A DNA stretch of 64,000 nt from Mycolicibacterium nivoides (GTDB taxonomy: Bacteria; Actinomycetota; Actinomycetes; Mycobacteriales; Mycobacteriaceae). How positions within the stretch are numbered: position 1 is the first letter of the stretch; the number at the start of each line of letters is the position of its first letter. The stretch covers positions 806,001-870,000 of the forward strand of contig NZ_CP034072.1 of assembly GCF_003855255.1 (NCBI RefSeq). The letters are read 5' to 3'. Below, piece by piece: positions 20,287 through 30,420 of this stretch. Position numbers and translations under genes: made by a program. A model generated the notes under the pieces. It was not told the origin of the DNA, ran no database searches, and saw only the letters and a list, made by a program, of their open reading frames with translations.

Positions 20287-20714
20287 GTCTGGCGACCAAC
20301 CTTGCCGAGATGAAGCGGCGCTGGACGAGTTGGCGGGAACGGCTGCGCTCGCGCCGGGCCGCCGACTTCACCTACCGGATCGTCGTCGGCGTCGTCGGCA
20401 CCATCGTGCTGGCGGTCGGCATCGTGGCCATCCCGTACCCCGGTCCCGGCTGGGCGATCGTCTTCCTCGGGTTGGCGATCCTGGCCAGCGAATTCGACTT
20501 CGCCAAGCGGGCGCTGCGCTACGTCCGGGCCCGCTATGACGCCGTGATGGCCTGGTTCGACCGCCAGCACATCGCGGTCAAAGGGGTCAGCGCGGCGTTC
20601 ACCGGACTGGTGGTGATCGGCACGCTGTGGCTTTTCGGAGTGATCGGGTGGAGCGCCGGACTGGTCGGGCTGGAGCAACAGTGGCTCAAGAGCCCTATCG
20701 GGCTGGGGTCCTGA
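20283..20714 (+). CDS. PGPGW-motif membrane protein (TIGR02611 type)
   Basis: A 143-residue membrane protein with two paired hydrophobic regions (about 37-75 and 100-128). The motif PYPGPGWAIVFLGLAILASE is diagnostic of the actinobacterial TIGR02611/PGPGW group, whose function is unknown. Start overlaps the upstream stop by 4 nt. The longer open frame seen upstream lies within the thioesterase gene. Confidence 0.82.
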   Translation: MSLATNLAEMKRRWTSWRERLRSRRAADFTYRIVVGVVGTIVLAVGIVAIPYPGPGWAIVFLGLAILASEFDFAKRALRYVRARYDAVMAWFDRQHIAVKGVSAAFTGLVVIGTLWLFGVIGWSAGLVGLEQQWLKSPIGLGS

Positions 20715-20775
20715 TCAGGCCCACCGATAGCATGACAGCGTTCGCACTAGCCCTCGCATGGTAGGAGACTCCCCG

Positions 20776-22824
20776 ATGAGCGCCGCCCCCAGCCCAGCCC
20801 CCGCTGCCCCGATCCGGGTCGCGGCCGGGACTACCGCCGGCGCGGCGGTGCGCGAGGCGGATCTGCCCAGTCGCGGAACCCCAGACGCGATCGTCGTGGT
20901 GCGTGACGCCGACGGGCGCCTTCGCGATCTTTCCTGGGCCCCCGACACCGATGTCGAGGTGACGCCGGTGGCCGCCAACACCGAGGACGGCCGCAGCGTG
21001 ATCCGGCACTCGTGTGCCCACGTGCTGGCCCAGGCCGTGCAGGACATGTTCCCGCAGGCCAAGCTGGGTATCGGGCCGCCGATCGCCGACGGCTTCTACT
21101 ACGACTTCGACGTCGCGGAGCCGTTCACCCCGGAGGATCTGCAAAAGCTCGAAAAGCGGATGCAGAAGATCGTCAAGGACGGTCAGCTGTTCTCCCGGCG
21201 CGTCTACGAATCCAAGGATCAGGCGCGCGAGGAACTGGCCGGCGAGCCCTACAAGCTCGAGCTGGTCGACGACAAGTCCGGCGACCCGGACGTGATGGAG
21301 GTCGGTGGCGACGAGCTCACCGCCTACGACAACCTCAACGCCCGCACCAAGGAGCGGGTCTGGGGTGACCTGTGCCGCGGCCCGCACATCCCGACCACCA
21401 AGTACATCCCGGCGTTCAAGCTGACCCGTAGCAGCGCGGCCTACTGGCGCGGCGACCAGAACAACGCCAGCTTGCAGCGCGTCTACGGCACGGCCTGGGA
21501 GTCGCAGGAGGCGCTCGACAAGCACCTCGAGCTCATCGAGGAGGCGCAGCGCCGCGACCACCGCAAACTCGGCGTCGAGCTGGACCTCTTCAGCTTCCCC
21601 GACGAGCTCGGCTCCGGCCTGCCGGTGTTCCACCCCAAGGGTGGCGTCATCCGCAAGGAACTCGAGGACTACTCGCGGCGCAAGCATTCCGAGGCCGGCT
21701 ACGAGTTCGTCAACACCCCGCACATCACCAAGGAACACCTTTACATCACCTCGGGCCACCTGGAGTGGTACGCCGACGGCATGTACCCGCCAATGCACAT
21801 CGACGCCGAGTACAACGATGACGGCACGGTGCGCAAGCCCGGGCAGGACTACTACCTCAAGCCGATGAACTGCCCCATGCACCACCTGATCTACCGGGCG
21901 CGGGGCCGCTCGTACCGCGAACTCCCGTTGCGGCTCTTCGAGTTCGGCTCGGTGTACCGCTACGAGAAGTCCGGTGTGGTGCACGGGCTGACCCGCGTGC
22001 GCGGCATGACCCAGGACGACGCGCACATCTACACCACGCGTGAGCAGATGCGCGACGAGCTGACCTCGCTGCTGCAGTTCGTGCTCGACCTGCTCTCGGA
22101 CTACGGCCTGGACGACTACTACCTGGAGCTGTCCACCAAGGATCCGGACAAGTACGTGGGCTCCGACGAGATGTGGGACGAGGCCACCGAGACCCTGCGG
22201 TCGGTCGCCGAAGCCTCGGGCCTGGACCTGGTGCCCGATCCGGGCGGCGCGGCGTTCTACGGACCCAAGATCTCCGTCCAGGTCAAGGACGCGCTGGGCC
22301 GCAACTGGCAGATGTCGACGATCCAGCTGGATTTCAACATGCCCGACCGCTTCGAGCTGGAGTACACCGCCGCCGACGGCAGCAGGCAGCGCCCGGTGCT
22401 GATCCACCGTGCCCTGTTCGGCTCGATCGAACGGTTCTTCGGAGTGCTCACCGAGCACTACGCGGGCGCGTTCCCGGCTTGGCTGGCACCGGTGCAGGTG
22501 GTCGGTATCCCGGTCGCCGACGCGCACCTGGACTACCTGTACGACGTTGCCGCGCAACTGAAGTCGCGCGGCGTGCGGGTCGAGGTCGACGGCAGCGACG
22601 ACCGGATGGCGAAGAAGATCGTCAACCACACCAACCAGAAGGTGCCGTTCATGCTGCTGGCCGGTGACAAGGACATCGAGGCAGGCGCGGTGAGCTTCCG
22701 GTTCGGTGACCGCACCCAGATCAACGGTGTCCCGCGCGATGAGGCCGTCGAGGCGATCGTGAAGTGGATCGCCGAGCGCAACAACGCGGTGCCGACGGCG
22801 GACCTGGTACCGGTGGGCTTGTGA
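20776..22824 (+). CDS. thrS: Threonyl-tRNA synthetase
   Basis: A 682-residue class II synthetase. N-terminal TGS-like and editing domains precede the catalytic core, which includes the zinc-site region [14 protein letters not shown], motif 2 [15 protein letters not shown] and a C-terminal anticodon-binding domain ([13 protein letters not shown] onward). ATG at 20776 is preferred: AGGAG at 20763-20767 gives an 8-nt spacer, whereas the ATG at 20758 precedes that site. It heads the phosphatidylinositol operon, as in other mycobacteria. Confidence 0.98.
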   Translation: MSAAPSPAPAAPIRVAAGTTAGAAVREADLPSRGTPDAIVVVRDADGRLRDLSWAPDTDVEVTPVAANTEDGRSVIRHSCAHVLAQAVQDMFPQAKLGIGPPIADGFYYDFDVAEPFTPEDLQKLEKRMQKIVKDGQLFSRRVYESKDQAREELAGEPYKLELVDDKSGDPDVMEVGGDELTAYDNLNARTKERVWGDLCRGPHIPTTKYIPAFKLTRSSAAYWRGDQNNASLQRVYGTAWESQEALDKHLELIEEAQRRDHRKLGVELDLFSFPDELGSGLPVFHPKGGVIRKELEDYSRRKHSEAGYEFVNTPHITKEHLYITSGHLEWYADGMYPPMHIDAEYNDDGTVRKPGQDYYLKPMNCPMHHLIYRARGRSYRELPLRLFEFGSVYRYEKSGVVHGLTRVRGMTQDDAHIYTTREQMRDELTSLLQFVLDLLSDYGLDDYYLELSTKDPDKYVGSDEMWDEATETLRSVAEASGLDLVPDPGGAAFYGPKISVQVKDALGRNWQMSTIQLDFNMPDRFELEYTAADGSRQRPVLIHRALFGSIERFFGVLTEHYAGAFPAWLAPVQVVGIPVADAHLDYLYDVAAQLKSRGVRVEVDGSDDRMAKKIVNHTNQKVPFMLLAGDKDIEAGAVSFRFGDRTQINGVPRDEAVEAIVKWIAERNNAVPTADLVPVGL

Positions 22825-22862
22825 TGAGCGCTCGCGCGAAGAACCGACGGGTAAGCGAATGA
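22824..22862 (+). other. 12-codon mini-ORF coupling thrS to the HIT gene
   Basis: An ATG inside the thrS stop (ATGA, 22824) opens 12 codons ending in a TGA that itself overlaps the ATG of the HIT gene (ATGA, 22859). It has no protein-family features. If translated it would pass ribosomes from thrS to the HIT start; otherwise it is a chance frame. Confidence 0.3.
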
Positions 22863-23422
22863 CGGGGGATGAGCGATCCATCATCGACCACGGCGTGGGC
22901 GAGCCGGACCATCTGCAGCGGTTGTGGACACCGCACCGGATGAGCTACATCGTCGATGCGGTCAAGAGCGACAACAAGATCGGCTCGGCCGGTTCGTCGC
23001 AGCCGTTCACCGACATCCCCGAGATGTCCGACGAGGACGGGCTCATGGTGGCCCGCGGCGAACTCGTGTACGCCGTGCTCAACCTCTACCCGTACAACCC
23101 GGGCCATCTCATGGTCGTGCCCTACCGCCGGGTGTCCGAGCTGGAGGACCTGACCGAAGCCGAGAGCGCTGAGCTGATGGCGTTCACGCAGAAGGCGATC
23201 CGCGTCATCAAGGCCGTCTCGCGTCCGCACGGGTTCAACGTCGGCCTGAACCTCGGCATCTCGGCCGGCGGATCGCTGGCCGAGCACCTGCACATGCACG
23301 TGGTCCCGCGCTGGGGCGGCGACGCGAACTTCATCACGATCATCGGTGGCGCCAAGGTCATTCCGCAGCTGCTGAGCGAGACCCGGGAGCTGCTGGCCAC
23401 GGAATGGGCCCGCCAGCCGTGA
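22859..23422 (+). CDS. HIT-family Ap4A phosphorylase-like protein
   Basis: A 187-residue histidine-triad protein with the signature HLHMH at H143, H145 and H147. The position after thrS and the length match Rv2613c, which has been characterised as an Ap4A phosphorylase. It degrades diadenosine tetraphosphate, a by-product of aminoacyl-tRNA synthetases, which makes its link to thrS sensible. Its stop overlaps the GTG of pgsA1. Confidence 0.92.
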   Translation: MTGDERSIIDHGVGEPDHLQRLWTPHRMSYIVDAVKSDNKIGSAGSSQPFTDIPEMSDEDGLMVARGELVYAVLNLYPYNPGHLMVVPYRRVSELEDLTEAESAELMAFTQKAIRVIKAVSRPHGFNVGLNLGISAGGSLAEHLHMHVVPRWGGDANFITIIGGAKVIPQLLSETRELLATEWARQP

Positions 23423-24066
23423 GCAACCTCTTCCTGATGAGCAGGGCGGCCTACGCCAAGCTGTCGCGGCCGGTGGCCAAGGCGGCACTGCGCGCGGGCC
23501 TGACTCCCGACATCGTCACCATCGTCGGCACCGCCGGGACCGTCACCGCCGCGTTGACCCTCTTCCCGATGGGTCAGTTGTGGTGGGGCGCGTTCGCCGT
23601 GTTCGTCTTCGTGCTCGCCGACATGCTCGACGGGGCGATGGCCCGGGAACGCGGCGGCGGTACCCGGTTCGGCGCCGTACTGGACGCGGCGTGTGACCGC
23701 ATAGCCGACGGCGCCATCTTCGCCGGCCTGCTGTGGTGGGCGGCGTTCGGCCTGGACAACCCGACGCTGGTGGTCGCGATCCTCATCTGCCTGGTCACCT
23801 CACAGGTCATCTCGTACATCAAGGCTCGCGCCGAGGCCAGCGGGTTGCGTGGCGACGGCGGCATCATCGAGCGCCCGGAGCGCCTGGTGATCGTGCTGGT
23901 CGGCGCGGGGCTCTCGGGTGTGCCATTCCTGCACATTCCATGGCTGCTGCACGTCGCGGCATGGCTGTTGGCGGTGGCCAGCGTCATCACCGTGGCGCAG
24001 CGGATACATGCGGTGCGCACCTCTCCGGGCGCCATGGACCTGCTGCAACCCCCGGGAGCCTCGTGA
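23419..24066 (+). CDS. pgsA1: Phosphatidylinositol phosphate synthase
   Basis: A 215-residue CDP-alcohol phosphatidyltransferase. The complete motif is D68, D71-G72, A75-R76, G85, D89 and D93 (DMLDGAMARERGG onward), in a protein with about six membrane helices. It joins CDP-diacylglycerol to inositol phosphate, the first step of PI, PIM and lipoarabinomannan synthesis. GTG at 23419 is preferred to the ATG at 23404 because it aligns with the known start of the M. tuberculosis protein and overlaps the previous stop. Confidence 0.95.
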   Translation: MSNLFLMSRAAYAKLSRPVAKAALRAGLTPDIVTIVGTAGTVTAALTLFPMGQLWWGAFAVFVFVLADMLDGAMARERGGGTRFGAVLDAACDRIADGAIFAGLLWWAAFGLDNPTLVVAILICLVTSQVISYIKARAEASGLRGDGGIIERPERLVIVLVGAGLSGVPFLHIPWLLHVAAWLLAVASVITVAQRIHAVRTSPGAMDLLQPPGAS

Positions 24067-24971
24067 ACATTCCGCTGTCGGGACAGGTGACCGATCTGGG
24101 TTATGCGGCAGGCTGGCAGCTGGTCCGTGCGATGCCGGAGCTGGTGGCGCGCAACCTGTTCGACGCGGGTGCCTTCTATGCCTCCCGTGGCGGTGGGCCC
24201 CAGCAGTTGCGCAAGAACCTGGCCCGGGTGATCGGGGTGCCCCCGGCCGAGGTGCCAGACGACCTGATGCGTGCTTCACTGGCCTCGTACGCCCGGTACT
24301 GGCGGGAGGCGTTCCGGTTGCCGTCGATGGATCTGACTGCTGTGGCCAAGCGTCTCGACGAGGTGTTCGTCGGCGCGGACAAGCTGCGGGCCGCTCGCGA
24401 GGCGGGCCGCGGCGCGGTGCTGGCGCTCCCGCACAGCGGTAACTGGGACATGGCCGGGGTGTGGCTGGCCCAGCAGTTCGGCACCTTCGCCACCGTCGCC
24501 GAGCGGCTCAAACCCGAATCGCTGTACCGGCGTTTCATCGACTACCGCGAGAGCCTGGGATTCGAGGTATTCCCGTTGTCGGGCGGTGAGCGTCCGCCGT
24601 TCGAGGTGCTTTCGGACCGGTTGCGGGACAACATGTTCGTCTGCCTGATGGCCGACCGGGACCTCACCCGCAACGGTGTGGAGGTCGGCTTCTTCGGCGA
24701 ACCTACCCGGATGCCCGCCGGCCCGGCCAAGTTGGCGATCGAAACCGGTGCACCGCTTCATCCGGCGCATGTCCACTATGACGGGGACGACTGTGTGGTC
24801 GAGATCTTCGACGCACTCGACACCTCGTCGGGGGACGTGTCCGTGGTGATCCAGCAATTGGCCGACCGGTTCGCGGCGAACATCGCCGCGCACCCGGCTG
24901 ACTGGCACATGCTGCAGCCGCAGTGGCTGGCCGACCTGTCCGCCGAACGTCGTGCCCGGTTAGGTACCTGA
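24063..24971 (+). CDS. patA: Phosphatidylinositol mannoside acyltransferase
   Basis: A 302-residue LpxL/HtrB-like acyltransferase with the catalytic HX4D motif at H124/D129 (PHSGNWD). PatA transfers palmitate to the mannose of PIM1/PIM2 on the inner leaflet of the plasma membrane. GTG start overlaps the pgsA1 stop (GTGA). Position and length match Rv2611c and the M. smegmatis enzyme. Confidence 0.95.
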   Translation: MNIPLSGQVTDLGYAAGWQLVRAMPELVARNLFDAGAFYASRGGGPQQLRKNLARVIGVPPAEVPDDLMRASLASYARYWREAFRLPSMDLTAVAKRLDEVFVGADKLRAAREAGRGAVLALPHSGNWDMAGVWLAQQFGTFATVAERLKPESLYRRFIDYRESLGFEVFPLSGGERPPFEVLSDRLRDNMFVCLMADRDLTRNGVEVGFFGEPTRMPAGPAKLAIETGAPLHPAHVHYDGDDCVVEIFDALDTSSGDVSVVIQQLADRFAANIAAHPADWHMLQPQWLADLSAERRARLGT

Positions 24972-24975
24972 GGCC

Positions 24976-26100
24976 ATGCGTATCGGGATGGTCTGCCCGT
25001 ATTCGTTCGATGTGCCGGGCGGTGTGCAATCCCATGTGCTGCAACTGGCCGAGGTGATGCGCGCGGGCGGGCATCACGTCAGCGTCCTGGCGCCGTCGTC
25101 GCCGCATGTGAAGTTGCCTGAATACGTGGTGTCGGGCGGCAAGGCCGTCCCGATTCCGTACAACGGCTCGGTGGCCCGGCTGCGGTTCGGCCCGGCCACC
25201 CACCGCAAGGTGAAGAAGTGGATCGCCGAGGGCGAGTTCGATGTACTGCACCTGCATGAGCCCAATGCGCCCAGCCTGTCCATGCTGGCGCTGCAGGCCG
25301 CCGAGGGGCCGATCGTGGCGACCTTTCACACCTCGACGACAAAGTCGTTGACGCTCAGTGTGTTTCAGGGAATCCTGCGCCCGTTCCACGAGAAGATCGT
25401 CGGCCGCATCGCGGTGTCGGACCTGGCTCGGCGCTGGCAGATGGAGGCGCTCGGCTCGGATGCGGTCGAGATACCCAACGGTGTCGACGTACCGTCGTTC
25501 GCGAATGCGCCTCGGCTGGAAGGGTATCCGCGACCCGGCCGCACCGTGCTGTTCCTCGGCCGGTTCGACGAACCCCGAAAGGGCATGGCGGTACTGCTGG
25601 GTGCCCTCCCGAAGCTGGCGCGGCGGTTCCCCGACATCGAGATACTGATCGTGGGCCGCGGCGATGAGGACGCGCTGCGGGAGGAGGCCGGCGAGCTCGC
25701 CGGACACCTTCGTTTCCTGGGGCAGGTCGACGACGACGCCAAGGCCGCGGCCATGCGCAGCGCCGACGTCTACTGCGCACCCAACCTCGGCGGCGAGAGC
25801 TTCGGCATCGTGCTGGTCGAGGCGATGGCGGCCCGAACCGCCGTGGTGGCCAGTGAATTGGACGCCTTCAGCCGCGTTCTCGATCAGGGGCAGGCCGGCC
25901 GGCTGGTTCCGGTCGGCGACGCCGACGCCCTGGCCGACGCGCTGATCGAGGTGCTCGACGACGACGCGCTGCGCGAGCGGTACATCGACCAGGCCACCGA
26001 GCGGGTCGCCCGTTACGACTGGTCGGTGGTGGCCGGGCAGATCATGCGGGTGTACGAGACCGTGGCCAGCGCCGGCATCAAAGTTCAGGTGGGTGACTAG
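24976..26100 (+). CDS. pimA: Phosphatidylinositol alpha-mannosyltransferase PimA
   Basis: A 374-residue GT4 glycosyltransferase. The N-terminal RIGMVCPYSFDVPGGVQSHV loop binds acceptor and GDP-mannose, and the C-terminal ESFGIVLVEAM carries the EX7E motif. It adds the first mannose to phosphatidylinositol. It starts 4 nt after patA and is the fifth gene of the thrS-led operon. Confidence 0.97.
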   Translation: MRIGMVCPYSFDVPGGVQSHVLQLAEVMRAGGHHVSVLAPSSPHVKLPEYVVSGGKAVPIPYNGSVARLRFGPATHRKVKKWIAEGEFDVLHLHEPNAPSLSMLALQAAEGPIVATFHTSTTKSLTLSVFQGILRPFHEKIVGRIAVSDLARRWQMEALGSDAVEIPNGVDVPSFANAPRLEGYPRPGRTVLFLGRFDEPRKGMAVLLGALPKLARRFPDIEILIVGRGDEDALREEAGELAGHLRFLGQVDDDAKAAAMRSADVYCAPNLGGESFGIVLVEAMAARTAVVASELDAFSRVLDQGQAGRLVPVGDADALADALIEVLDDDALRERYIDQATERVARYDWSVVAGQIMRVYETVASAGIKVQVGD

Positions 26101-26102
26101 AC

Positions 26103-27161
26103 GTGCCTACCTGGTTGGTGATCACCGCACTGGCCCTGCTGGTGGTCCTCCTTCTCATCGGAGGATGGGCCTACCAGACCGCCAACCGGCTCGACCGGCT
26201 CCACGTGCGCTACGACCTGTCCTGGCAGGCGCTCGACAGTGCACTGGCCCGCCGGGCCGTCGTCGCCCGTGCCGTCGCCGTCGACGCCTACGCGGGTGCT
26301 CCGGCGGGTAAACGCCTCGCAGCGCTGGCGGACGTCGCCGAGCGGGCTCCCCGTTCGGCGCGTGAAGCCGCCGAGAACGACCTGTCGGCCGCACTGGCCC
26401 TCGTCGATCCGGCCGGGCTGCCGGTGCCGCTGGTCGCCGAACTCGCCGATGCCGAAGCCCGCGTGCTGCTGGCCCGGCGCTTCCACAACGACGCCGTCCG
26501 CGACACCCTGGCCCTGCGGGAACGTCGCTTTGTGCGGCTGCTGCGGCTGGGCGGAACCGCGGCACTGCCAACCTATTTCGAGATCGTCGAACGGCCGGAT
26601 TCGCAAGCCGAGGTCAACCCGGTGAGCCGCCGGACCTCGGCACGTGTGGTGCTGCTCGACGAGACCGGCGCGGTGTTGCTGCTGCGCGGCTCCGACCCCG
26701 CGATCGACAACCCGGACCGGCCCGCGCCGCGGTGGTGGTTCACCGTCGGGGGCGCGGTCCAGCCTGGTGAGGATCTGGCGGCCGCCGCGGTGCGCGAGCT
26801 CGTTGAGGAGACCGGGTTGCAGGCGGCACCCGCCGACCTCGTCGGGCCGGTGTGGCGGCGCGATGCCGTCATCGACTTCAACGCCTCGGTGATCCGCAGC
26901 GAGGAGTACTTCTTCATCCACCGCACCGCCCGGTTCGAGCCGTCGGCGACGGGTCGCACGACCCTGGAACGGCACTACATTCACGGGCACCGATGGTGCG
27001 ATGCGAGAATGATCGCCGAGTTGGTTGCCGGCGGGGAGGCCGTGTATCCGCTTCAACTGGGTGAGCTGCTGGCTCAGGCCAACGAACTGGCCGAGCAGCC
27101 CGCAGCGACGCTGGCGAATACGCAGGGATCTGCGAATCGCGAGCTGCAAGCCATCCGGTGA
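26103..27161 (+). CDS. Membrane-anchored Nudix hydrolase (Rv2609c type)
   Basis: A 352-residue protein: one N-terminal membrane helix (about 4-20), a helical region (25-145) that looks somewhat LemA-like, then a Nudix domain with an intact box at 217-239 (GAVQPGE ... RELVEETGL). Nudix enzymes cleave nucleoside diphosphate-linked compounds. Membrane anchoring and the place directly behind pimA suggest action on a lipid- or sugar-linked pyrophosphate of the PIM pathway, but no substrate is established. GTG start 2 nt after the pimA stop. Confidence 0.88.
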   Translation: MPTWLVITALALLVVLLLIGGWAYQTANRLDRLHVRYDLSWQALDSALARRAVVARAVAVDAYAGAPAGKRLAALADVAERAPRSAREAAENDLSAALALVDPAGLPVPLVAELADAEARVLLARRFHNDAVRDTLALRERRFVRLLRLGGTAALPTYFEIVERPDSQAEVNPVSRRTSARVVLLDETGAVLLLRGSDPAIDNPDRPAPRWWFTVGGAVQPGEDLAAAAVRELVEETGLQAAPADLVGPVWRRDAVIDFNASVIRSEEYFFIHRTARFEPSATGRTTLERHYIHGHRWCDARMIAELVAGGEAVYPLQLGELLAQANELAEQPAATLANTQGSANRELQAIR

Positions 27162-27190
27162 TGCGGATTTAATGGATTTGGCGGCTCCAC

Positions 27191-27220
27191 TAGACTGAAT
27201 CAGTAGGACTTTGGAGGAGA
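27191..27220 (+). promoter_or_regulatory. Putative pdxS -10 element and strong ribosome-binding site
   Basis: TAGACT (27191-27196) fits the mycobacterial TANNNT -10 pattern, and GGAGGAG (27213-27219) precedes the GTG start by 6 nt. The Shine-Dalgarno sequence decides the start, excluding the in-frame TTG at 27211. No clear -35 was seen. Confidence 0.45.
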
Positions 27221-27225
27221 TTGCA

Positions 27226-28137
27226 GTGGATACCGCGGCGCAGAATGGCTCTAGCAACCAGACCGGCACCGCGCGCGTGAAGCGCGGGATGGCTGAGATG
27301 CTCAAGGGCGGCGTGATCATGGATGTCGTCACCCCGGAACAGGCGAAGATCGCCGAGGGCGCGGGTGCCGTTGCTGTCATGGCGCTGGAGCGCGTCCCCG
27401 CCGACATCCGTGCCCAGGGCGGGGTGTCGCGGATGAGTGATCCCGACATGATCGAGGGCATCATCTCCGCGGTCACCATCCCGGTCATGGCCAAGGCGCG
27501 CATCGGGCATTTCGTCGAGGCGCAGATCCTGCAGAGCCTGGGTGTGGATTACATCGACGAGTCCGAGGTGCTCACCCCGGCCGATTACACCAACCACATC
27601 GACAAGTGGAAGTTCACCGTGCCGTTCGTGTGCGGTGCCACCAACCTCGGCGAGGCCCTGCGCCGGATCACCGAGGGCGCGGCGATGATCCGCTCCAAGG
27701 GTGAGGCCGGCACCGGCGACGTCTCCAACGCGACCACCCACATGCGCAAGATCGGCGGCGAGATCCGTCGGCTCACCTCGCTGAGCACCGACGAGCTGTA
27801 CGTCGCGGCCAAGGAACTGCAGGCGCCGTATGACCTGGTGGCCGAGGTCGCCCGGGCAGGCAAGCTGCCCGTCACGCTGTTCACCGCGGGCGGCATCGCG
27901 ACCCCTGCCGATGCGGCGATGATGATGCAGCTCGGCGCCGAAGGCGTGTTCGTGGGTTCGGGCATCTTCAAGTCGGGCAACCCGGCGCAGCGCGCCGCGG
28001 CGATCGTGAAGGCCACCACGTTCTACGACGATCCCGACGTGTTGGCCAAGGTGTCGCGCGGTCTGGGTGAGGCCATGGTCGGTATCAATGTCGAGGAGAT
28101 CGCCCAGCCGCACCGGCTCGCTGAGCGCGGCTGGTAA
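27226..28137 (+). CDS. pdxS: Pyridoxal 5'-phosphate synthase, synthase subunit
   Basis: A 303-residue PdxS/SNZ barrel that makes PLP from ribose 5-phosphate, glyceraldehyde 3-phosphate and ammonia supplied by PdxT. Family segments are [54 protein letters not shown] and the phosphate-site [12 protein letters not shown]. TesB separates it from pdxT, the usual mycobacterial arrangement. Confidence 0.97.
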   Translation: MDTAAQNGSSNQTGTARVKRGMAEMLKGGVIMDVVTPEQAKIAEGAGAVAVMALERVPADIRAQGGVSRMSDPDMIEGIISAVTIPVMAKARIGHFVEAQILQSLGVDYIDESEVLTPADYTNHIDKWKFTVPFVCGATNLGEALRRITEGAAMIRSKGEAGTGDVSNATTHMRKIGGEIRRLTSLSTDELYVAAKELQAPYDLVAEVARAGKLPVTLFTAGGIATPADAAMMMQLGAEGVFVGSGIFKSGNPAQRAAAIVKATTFYDDPDVLAKVSRGLGEAMVGINVEEIAQPHRLAERGW

Positions 28138-28146
28138 ACACCTCGT

Positions 28147-28995
28147 ATGGCGATTGAAGAGATCCTCGATCTGGAGCAGCTCGAGGTCAACATCTATCGC
28201 GGTGGGGTGTTCAGCCCGGAGTCGGGTTTCCTGCAGCGGACCTTCGGCGGCCACGTCGCCGGTCAGTCCCTCGTTTCGGCGGTGCGCACGGTGGAGCCGA
28301 CGTTCCAGGTGCACTCCCTGCACGGCTACTTCCTCCGCCCTGGCGATGCCCGGGCGCCGTCGGTGTACATCGTCGAGCGCATCCGGGACGGAGGCTCGTT
28401 CTGCACCCGCCGGGTGAGCGCGATCCAGCACGGCGAGACGATCTTCACGATGTCGGCGTCGTTCCAGACCGACCAGACCGGCATCGAGCATCAGGACGTG
28501 ATGCCCGAGGCTCCCGGGCCCGACGACCTACCCGGATTCCGGTCCGGGGGAGCGTTCGACGATGCCGGGTTCGCCCAGTTCGCCGAATGGGACGTCCGGA
28601 TCGTGCCGCGGGACCTGGTGGCGCGGATTCCCGGCAAGGCTTCTCAGCAGCAGGTGTGGTTCCGCCACCGCGACCCGTTGCCCGACGATCACGTGCTGCA
28701 CATCTGCGCGCTGGCCTACATGAGCGATCTGACCCTGCTGGGCTCGGCCCAGGTCAACCACCTCGACGTGCGCAAGCAACTGATGGTGGCGTCGCTGGAC
28801 CACGCCATGTGGTTCATGCGGCCGTTCCGGGCCGACGAGTGGCTGCTCTACGACCAGTCCTCGCCCTCGGCGTGTGGCGGGCGTTCGCTGACCCAGGGCA
28901 AGATCTTCAACCGCTACGGCGAGATGGTGGCTGCAGTGATGCAAGAGGGACTGACCCGCTTCAAGCGCGACTTGACGCCGGCGGAAGGCACGTGA
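28147..28995 (+). CDS. tesB2: Acyl-CoA thioesterase II
   Basis: A 282-residue double-hotdog TesB thioesterase. [15 protein letters not shown] and the second-domain [20 protein letters not shown] with [11 protein letters not shown] carry the expected active-site regions. It hydrolyses acyl-CoAs to free fatty acid and CoA. Position matches Rv2605c. Stop overlaps the GTG of pdxT, so the three genes are one transcript. Confidence 0.94.
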   Translation: MAIEEILDLEQLEVNIYRGGVFSPESGFLQRTFGGHVAGQSLVSAVRTVEPTFQVHSLHGYFLRPGDARAPSVYIVERIRDGGSFCTRRVSAIQHGETIFTMSASFQTDQTGIEHQDVMPEAPGPDDLPGFRSGGAFDDAGFAQFAEWDVRIVPRDLVARIPGKASQQQVWFRHRDPLPDDHVLHICALAYMSDLTLLGSAQVNHLDVRKQLMVASLDHAMWFMRPFRADEWLLYDQSSPSACGGRSLTQGKIFNRYGEMVAAVMQEGLTRFKRDLTPAEGT

Positions 28996-29573
28996 GCCCC
29001 CGCGTGGGGGTGCTCGCGTTGCAGGGTGACACTCGCGAGCATCTGGCCGCTCTGCGTGAGGCGGGCGCCGAGGCGGGCACGGTGCGGCGGCTTTCCGAGC
29101 TCGACGCGGTCGACGCCCTGGTGATCCCCGGTGGGGAATCCACCGCGATGAGCCATCTGCTGCGCGAATTCGAACTGCTCGAACCGCTGCGCGCGCGCAT
29201 CGCCGCGGGGTTGCCCTGCTACGGCTCGTGCGCAGGCATGATCCTGCTGGCCACCGAGATCAAGGACGCCGGCACCGTCGGGCGGGAGGCCGTTCCTCTG
29301 GCCGGAATCGATATGACGGTGCGGCGCAACGCCTTTGGTCGTCAGGTCGATTCCTTCGAAGGGGACATCGACTTCGAGGGACTGGACACCCCGGTGCATG
29401 CGGTCTTCATCCGGGCGCCGTGGGTCGAGCGGGTCGGTGCGGACGTCAAGGTGCTGGCGCGCGCGGCCGACCATATCGTCGCGGTGCGTCAGGGTTCGAT
29501 GCTGGCGACGTCGTTTCACCCCGAGATGACCGGGGACCGCCGTATTCACAAGCTGTTCGTCGATTCGCTCTGA
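28992..29573 (+). CDS. pdxT: Pyridoxal 5'-phosphate synthase, glutaminase subunit
   Basis: A 193-residue class I glutamine amidotransferase. The nucleophile is C80 (GSCAGM) with H176 and E178 (SFHPE), and the GGES loop is at 47-50. It delivers ammonia from glutamine to PdxS. GTG start overlaps the tesB stop by 4 nt. Confidence 0.97.
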   Translation: MSPRVGVLALQGDTREHLAALREAGAEAGTVRRLSELDAVDALVIPGGESTAMSHLLREFELLEPLRARIAAGLPCYGSCAGMILLATEIKDAGTVGREAVPLAGIDMTVRRNAFGRQVDSFEGDIDFEGLDTPVHAVFIRAPWVERVGADVKVLARAADHIVAVRQGSMLATSFHPEMTGDRRIHKLFVDSL

Positions 29574-29590
29574 GTCGATAGGATCCGGCG

Positions 29591-30346
29591 GTGAACTGGC
29601 TGGGCGCCTGGTGGCAACACGACGTGGTGGACGGCTACAAGGGGCCACTGCTGCTGAGTTTCGTGGCCTTCGTGGTGACGTTCTTGACCACCCGCACCAT
29701 CACGCGGCTGATCCGTGACGGCAGAGGGCCGTTCCACAACGTCAGTGCGGGCGGTGTGCACATGCACCACTCGACACCCGGCATCATCCTGCTGATCGGT
29801 GGTGCCTTCACCGCGGTGGGTTGCCCGCCGTTGTCGGGCTGGGCCTATCTGGCGGCGCTCCTCGTGGGTGTCGGAGCCTCACTGGTGCTAGACGAGTTCG
29901 CGATGATCTTCCGGCTGCAGGACGTGTACTGGAGCCAGGAGGGCCAGCTGTCGGTCAACATCGTCACGCTGGCCGGGGCTTGCGTGGGCTTGGCCGCCGC
30001 CGGGGTGTCTCCCATCCACACCGATGAATTGCCCGCCGGGGTGGCCGCCTTGCGCTACACGGCCGTGGTGGCCCTGCTGCTGCACTTCCTGGTGGTCGCG
30101 GTGGTCGCGCTCAAGGGCAAGTACCCGACCGCGTTGATCGGCCTGTTCGTGTCGCCCGTGGCCTGGGTGGCCGCGGTGCGGCTGGCCAGGCCGACTTCGC
30201 CGTGGGCGCGCCGGCGGTACGGCCCGAAGCGGCTGGAGCGCGCCCGCCGGCGCGCCGCCGAGTTCGACGAGCGGTGGGCACCGGTGCGGCGGCATTGGGA
30301 CGACCTGGTCGGCGGCACCCCGACGGCGCCCGACCCGGGTCAGTAG
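29591..30346 (+). CDS. Conserved multipass membrane protein with HMHH motif
   Basis: A 251-residue integral membrane protein with about six hydrophobic helices. A conserved-looking motif GGVHMHHSTPGIILL lies after the first helix and resembles a metal or heme site. The C-terminal 50 residues are arginine-rich and cytosolic. Start is GTG, 17 nt after pdxT, so it may be an extension of that operon. No family function is recognised. Confidence 0.75.
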   Translation: MNWLGAWWQHDVVDGYKGPLLLSFVAFVVTFLTTRTITRLIRDGRGPFHNVSAGGVHMHHSTPGIILLIGGAFTAVGCPPLSGWAYLAALLVGVGASLVLDEFAMIFRLQDVYWSQEGQLSVNIVTLAGACVGLAAAGVSPIHTDELPAGVAALRYTAVVALLLHFLVVAVVALKGKYPTALIGLFVSPVAWVAAVRLARPTSPWARRRYGPKRLERARRRAAEFDERWAPVRRHWDDLVGGTPTAPDPGQ

Positions 30347-30420
30347 TCGTCGAACGCCCCCCACGCAGGAACTACCCGGCTGGCACTCAGCTCGGTCAAA
30401 TCTGGGCACGCCTTAATTGT

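Noticed and set aside
20695..22884. 729-codon reverse frame across thrS
   Set aside because: Antisense shadow of threonyl-tRNA synthetase, whose motifs are complete on the plus strand.
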